From Amylostereum areolatum (taxonomy: Eukaryota; Basidiomycota; Agaricomycetes; Russulales; Stereaceae), in assembly GCA_012932865.1 (NCBI GenBank), contig SAXG01000016.1, forward strand, positions 124,001 to 188,000: a stretch of 64,000 nucleotides of DNA. The letters are read 5' to 3'. The first letter of the stretch is position 1. Every line of letters begins with the position of its first letter. Below, one piece after another: positions 60,349 to 64,000 of this stretch. The notes below the pieces were generated by a model that was given only the letters and a program-made list of their open reading frames with translations, had not been told where the DNA came from and did not search any database. Position numbers and translations under genes: made by a program.

Positions 60349-61634
60349 TCATTTACATTGATAGTGACGATAGTGGTTTTCCGAACCGGAACACCACATG
60401 GCGGAAGGGGTGGAGACGAACAAAACGTACTCCTCACTGATAGTGCCAGTCAAGCACCCGGCGTGCAATGATCTTCCAGCCTCGAGACACGGCAGAGTCC
60501 CTGTATAGACGACCATCGTCATTATGTCGCCCGTATGCTGTGAGGAGACGAAGGGTGCAGCGTACGCGTATGGTCTAGGCAAAATGAAATACAAGACCTG
60601 GGTGACGGTCGCCCAGATTGACATCACACGAAAGGCCCGTCCGACATGCACTATGGTGGGACGTGGAAAGCCGACGGTTTGAAGGCTGGCGCCGAAGTCT
60701 GCAATGCACGGGGGGAGGTGCCTCCCCGACGTATAGGTCTGTAATAGTGGTAATGCGGGTAAAACTATAGTGGAAAAAAGGTGCTTACTGCAACAATAGT
60801 TGCAATTGTCCATCCAACAGAGTACACGTCGTACTCGTACGGATTCATGATCACTGGACCGTCGGGAGATTCGGGAAGCTCGAAGTGTCCGGCAAATTCG
60901 TGATACCTCTCGAGGGCGTGCATATGTTCGGGCGGAGCGTCAAGAACACGGGCAGAGCCAAAGTCGATGAAGTAGATCAGGGGAGGAGTTCCCGCGAACA
61001 TTGAATCGGGTACAACAATGTTAGGGATGGCCACATCCTACCAGGGGAGAATATAAGTAGAAGTAGCGGAGACGATAAGAGAAGGGCCTACGACGTGTGC
61101 AATGTGAAGCTCGTGCATATACGTAACTCCCTGGTGGATGTTGATAAGATGGAAAGCACGCGATTGAGGAGGAGCAGATGCAGTTACCTCGATTATCTGC
61201 CTAATCATCTCTAGCAAGATGTGGAGGGGAGGGGTAGTGCTAACGAAGATGTCGACCGGGGTAAAAAATGGCATGATCAAAAGATGCGCGTTGGGCCCAC
61301 TGTGGATCTTGGCGGGCACGGTGTGATTGCGAGGGTTGTTGGGTTGTGAGAGCAAGGTCTTGAGAGCGATGACCTCCTGTGAACCTTCTTGCTGGGGGAT
61401 CGCTCTGACAACATACGCTTTTCCATCAAGGGTCCCGTGCCAAACCCGCCCTTCGAAGTTCTGGGAACCATGCATGATCAATGCAGAGACGTAGGTCAAG
61501 TTCTGAGTGAACAACGCACCAAGCGTCTGGTCGGGGTGAGAACCAACCCTGATTCGCGCAGGAGCCTGCGCTCCTCTTCGGTCCACTGGTATCGGTGGCT
61601 GGTGGATTCCATTTGGTGATAGGTTATTATCCAA
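60349..61634 (-). CDS. Divergent protein kinase-like protein
   Basis: The N-lobe has FEGRVWHGTLDGKAYVVRAI, with Arg in the place of the ATP-anchoring Lys of the VAIK strand. A hydrophobic core follows, with LLIMPFFTPVDIF and GVTYMHELHIAHV. After an intron with donor GTAGGC the catalytic loop reads HVDVAIPNIVV: the Asp and Asn are kept but the Lys is replaced by Ala. The activation segment begins IYFIDFGSAR with an intact DFG, and MNPYEYDVYSVGWTI is the helix F region. The final part (RPTIVHVGRAFRVM) resembles helix I. These are features of basidiomycete-expanded kinase-like families. Loss of two Lys residues suggests weak activity or a pseudokinase. No ATG opens the frame near 61634, so a 5' exon may be missing, and the C-terminal exon joins are tentative. 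Confidence 0.65.
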
Positions 61635-62605
61635 GAGAGCTATTGCAGTCGACGTTGAAGCTTGAAGCAGAGTGAGCTGGCGCCGCCTGGCGGTCTATCA
61701 CTGCGATCCGGTGACCAACCGTGCGTGAAGGCGCTATTCAATTATTCAAAGTTTTGTCGCGCACTGAACTTGCACTGAACCAACCCTCCGCCAGCGACCA
61801 TGAAGGCTTTCAACCCACTCCGACACTGACACTCCCGAGCTGGATGATACGTTGGAGGCCGAAGTGACCAAAGTCGTCGAGATGGTCATGGAAGGACCGG
61901 TACAGCCGGTACGCTTTGGGTACGCTACCAGACGCTACCAGCCACGGCAGCATGGACGAGGAAGAGGCCGCCTGCCCACCCCCCCGTCGTACAGCCCCCC
62001 TGCCAACGACGCGAGCGATGCCCCCGTGCTTCCCCGTCGTGCACCCTCCTAGATCACAGCATGAACGACGAGAACCCCCACTCGTTCACTCATATCCCTG
62101 TCGCACAATGCGCCCTGCCGTGACTCGAGACCCCCACTCCCCCCATGAACTCCGCGTGTCCCTTGCCAACTTGCTATTCACTTAAAACCCATACTCGTCG
62201 TCGAACTCGACGACGACGTCCGCCCCACACGCGTTCGACCCTCTCCTACTTAACTATATCATACAAAATTCTCATCGTTACCCTAAAAGCCCCTCACCGA
62301 GTTGATAGATCTACAACTTTCGACGTAGTGAGCTCGTCTCGACCACGGAGGGGCTCCGGCTGTTTCTTGTAGTAGGGACCGCACCGTGTTATTTATCTAC
62401 GCGACATCCGTTCATATCCGTAGACTGAACTATCGGAAAACCGTAAACGCAGGTCCGCAAGAGAGGAGAGAATATAACCAAGATGCGATGATTATAGCAT
62501 ATCCTACACCACCACGATACATGCACCTCCCCCCCTCCGACCCCTCCCCACCTCCACCCTCGCTCCACCCTCGACTCTCCGCGATCACACTCACACAACA
62601 CAACC
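61635..62605. other. Gene-poor region (1 kb)
   Basis: No secure gene. A forward frame at about 61852-62052 is Arg/Pro-rich without a domain. A cluster of CCCCC-rich pyrimidine stretches precedes 62606 and probably belongs to the 3' flank of the DNAJC3-like gene. Confidence 0.4.
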
Positions 62606-64000
62606 TCAATGGAACCCGGGTCCCGAGAAGTGGAAGTTGAACCCATTGCCCTGCTGGAACTGGAACCCGCCGCCGCCACCGCTCTGCTGGAAGAAATGCG
62701 CGAACGGATTCGGTCCTCCCCCACCCCCAGGCTGTCCGCTGGTCGGGTCGTTCGGGTCGTCCCCGTTGTCGAAGCGCTGCCGGAGCTCGGGCTTCGAGAG
62801 GACCTCGTACGCCTCGTTCACGGTGGCCATCTTGGCTTCGCTGCCGCCCTTGTCGGGGTGGGCGGACATGACGGCGCGACGGCTGGAGCGATAGTGTTAA
62901 AGCAAGGTGGGAGGGAGGGGGGAAGAAGACGACGCACTAAGCCTTCTTGATCGTCTTGTCGTCTGCGTCGCGGGATACGCCGAGGACCTTGTAATAATCC
63001 TTCTGTCGCGACTGCTTCAGGAGCCGCTGCGCCTTGGTCAGTCTTGCATGGATCTATCCCAAGCGTCAGCCAGGGCCAAGCAAACGAATAAATAAAGACG
63101 TTTACCTCGCGGTTGCCGCCGCCGCTCGCATCCCACGCACGCTCGAACGTCCGCACGGCCTCCTCCCACTCCTCGTTCACGAGCAACGCCTCGCCCTTGC
63201 CCAGCAGCGCGTCGATATCCCGGTCGTTCCCCTCCATCCGCAGCAGCTCGTCGCACCACCGCTCGCCCAGCCTCGCCTGCTTCGACTGCACGTGCGCACG
63301 GCACAGCGCGCGCAGGATCTCCGCCCGTCGGGGGCTGCCCACGCGCGGCGGGGGGATGCTGATGCCCGGAGGCAGATCGAGCATCGCCGGGCTGATGTGC
63401 TGGCCCGCCGCGTCCTCGAACGTCGCGAAGAAACCGTCGCCGGGGCCGCTCGGCGTCGCGTCCTTGGCCTTGGAGCCGAGCAGGAAGGCGATGATCCCGC
63501 GCCAGTCTTCCGCGTTCATGAGCTGGTCGAGCTTCGAGAAGGCCTTGTCCATCTTTTTGACCGTTCGGTGGGCGGTGAGACAGGGCTTGGAGTCGGGGTC
63601 GTAGTGCAGGCACTGTTTGAGGGCGGACATGGCGGGGGATTGGCTTGAGCTGGAGGCGGAAGGGAGGTAGAAGTAGGCGATGCGGAAGATGCGCATGAAC
63701 GCCGATGTCGAGGGCGAGCTGATGTGCGTGAGACGCCTGTGAAAACACGCGCCGTTAGAGGACATACGAGACGAACAAGAGAAACCACCGACGTCAAGTC
63801 TCCGAGCGCTTGCTCGTACTCTCCGCCCCCCAGCTCGCAGTTCGCCCGTTGCTGCCTGATGCTGACCGAATGCGACGCCGTCCGGAGCGCCTGCGACGCC
63901 GCCTCCTGACACGCCGTCCAGAGCTTGGCCTTCTGCGCCTGCGTCGCCTTCTTCGCCGCCGCCTCCGCATCCGACAGCTCGAGCAAAAAGTCCATCGCGG
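62606..64000 (-). CDS. DNAJC3/P58IPK-like TPR and J-domain co-chaperone (5' end beyond window)
   Basis: It enters from the right edge with TPR helices (SVSIRQQRANCELGGGEYEQALGDL, then PAMSALKQCLHYDPDSKPC). More TPR-like helices follow (LCRAHVQSKQARLGERWCDELL, ALLVNEEWEEAVRTFERAWDA). The J domain is DYYKVLGVSRDADDKTIKKA plus, after an intron, YRSSRRAVMSAHPDKGG with the HPD triad that stimulates Hsp70 ATPase, and ATVNEAYEVLSKPELRQRFD. The tail is Gly/Phe/Gln-rich and ends at 62606. TPR repeats followed by a C-terminal J domain is the DNAJC3 arrangement; those proteins act with BiP/Kar2 in the ER lumen on unfolded substrates. The signal peptide expected at the N-terminus would lie outside the window. 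Confidence 0.85.

Overview
The window is nuclear DNA from a filamentous basidiomycete, most likely an Agaricomycete. Genes are compact and split by many 45-70 bp GT-AG introns with CTAAC/CTGAC-like branch points. Several families seen here are typical of, or restricted to, mushroom-forming fungi: a Plavaka-type transposon, an STE3-type pheromone receptor, an mpaB-like oxygenase, URE2-like glutathione S-transferases and proline/serine-rich conserved proteins. No rRNA, tRNA or CRISPR array was recognised.

Layout. 1-7.1 kb: an F-box protein (-, runs off the left edge), a B-mating-type-like STE3 pheromone receptor (+), a half-length aspartic peptidase (-) and a short-chain dehydrogenase (+). 7.3-12.9 kb: one very large NO VEIN/sacsin-like HSP90-type ATPase with a C-terminal DUF3883 domain (-). 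13.3-14.8 kb: a broken copy (+) of a basidiomycete family whose intact paralogue lies at 30.9-32.6 kb (-). 15.2-30.6 kb is a housekeeping block: class II eIF4E (-), a disordered conserved protein (+), a RECQL1-like helicase (-) sharing a 307-bp bidirectional promoter with the GPN-loop GTPase GPN2 (+), and the COPII coat protein SEC31 (+). 34.9-36.9 kb: a second disordered conserved protein (+).

37.4-49.9 kb is the accessory part. A small conserved gene and a GST stand next to a decayed copy of the small gene. A 6.8-kb two-gene Plavaka element (40216-47025) is inserted there. An mpaB-like oxygenase and a second, very similar GST follow. A 41-42 bp near-perfect palindrome marks both copies of the small gene. 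50-64 kb: a secreted CDH-cytochrome-like protein (-), a seven-TM protein (+), a WD40 protein (-) split by a 294-bp MITE, a caleosin-like protein (+), a divergent protein kinase-like gene (-) and a DNAJC3/P58IPK-like co-chaperone (-) cut by the right edge.

The MITE has the same terminal motif and 2-bp target duplication as the Plavaka element. Removing it with one TA exactly restores the WD40 reading frame, so it looks like a recent non-autonomous passenger of that transposon family. A separate pattern is that many genes, including normally essential ones (GPN2, SEC31), need a single-base frame correction. The simplest reading is residual indels in the assembly, so frameshifts in this window should not be taken as proof of pseudogenes without read support. 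Exon structures were worked out by eye from frame continuity and splice consensus. Outer boundaries are firmer than internal junctions.
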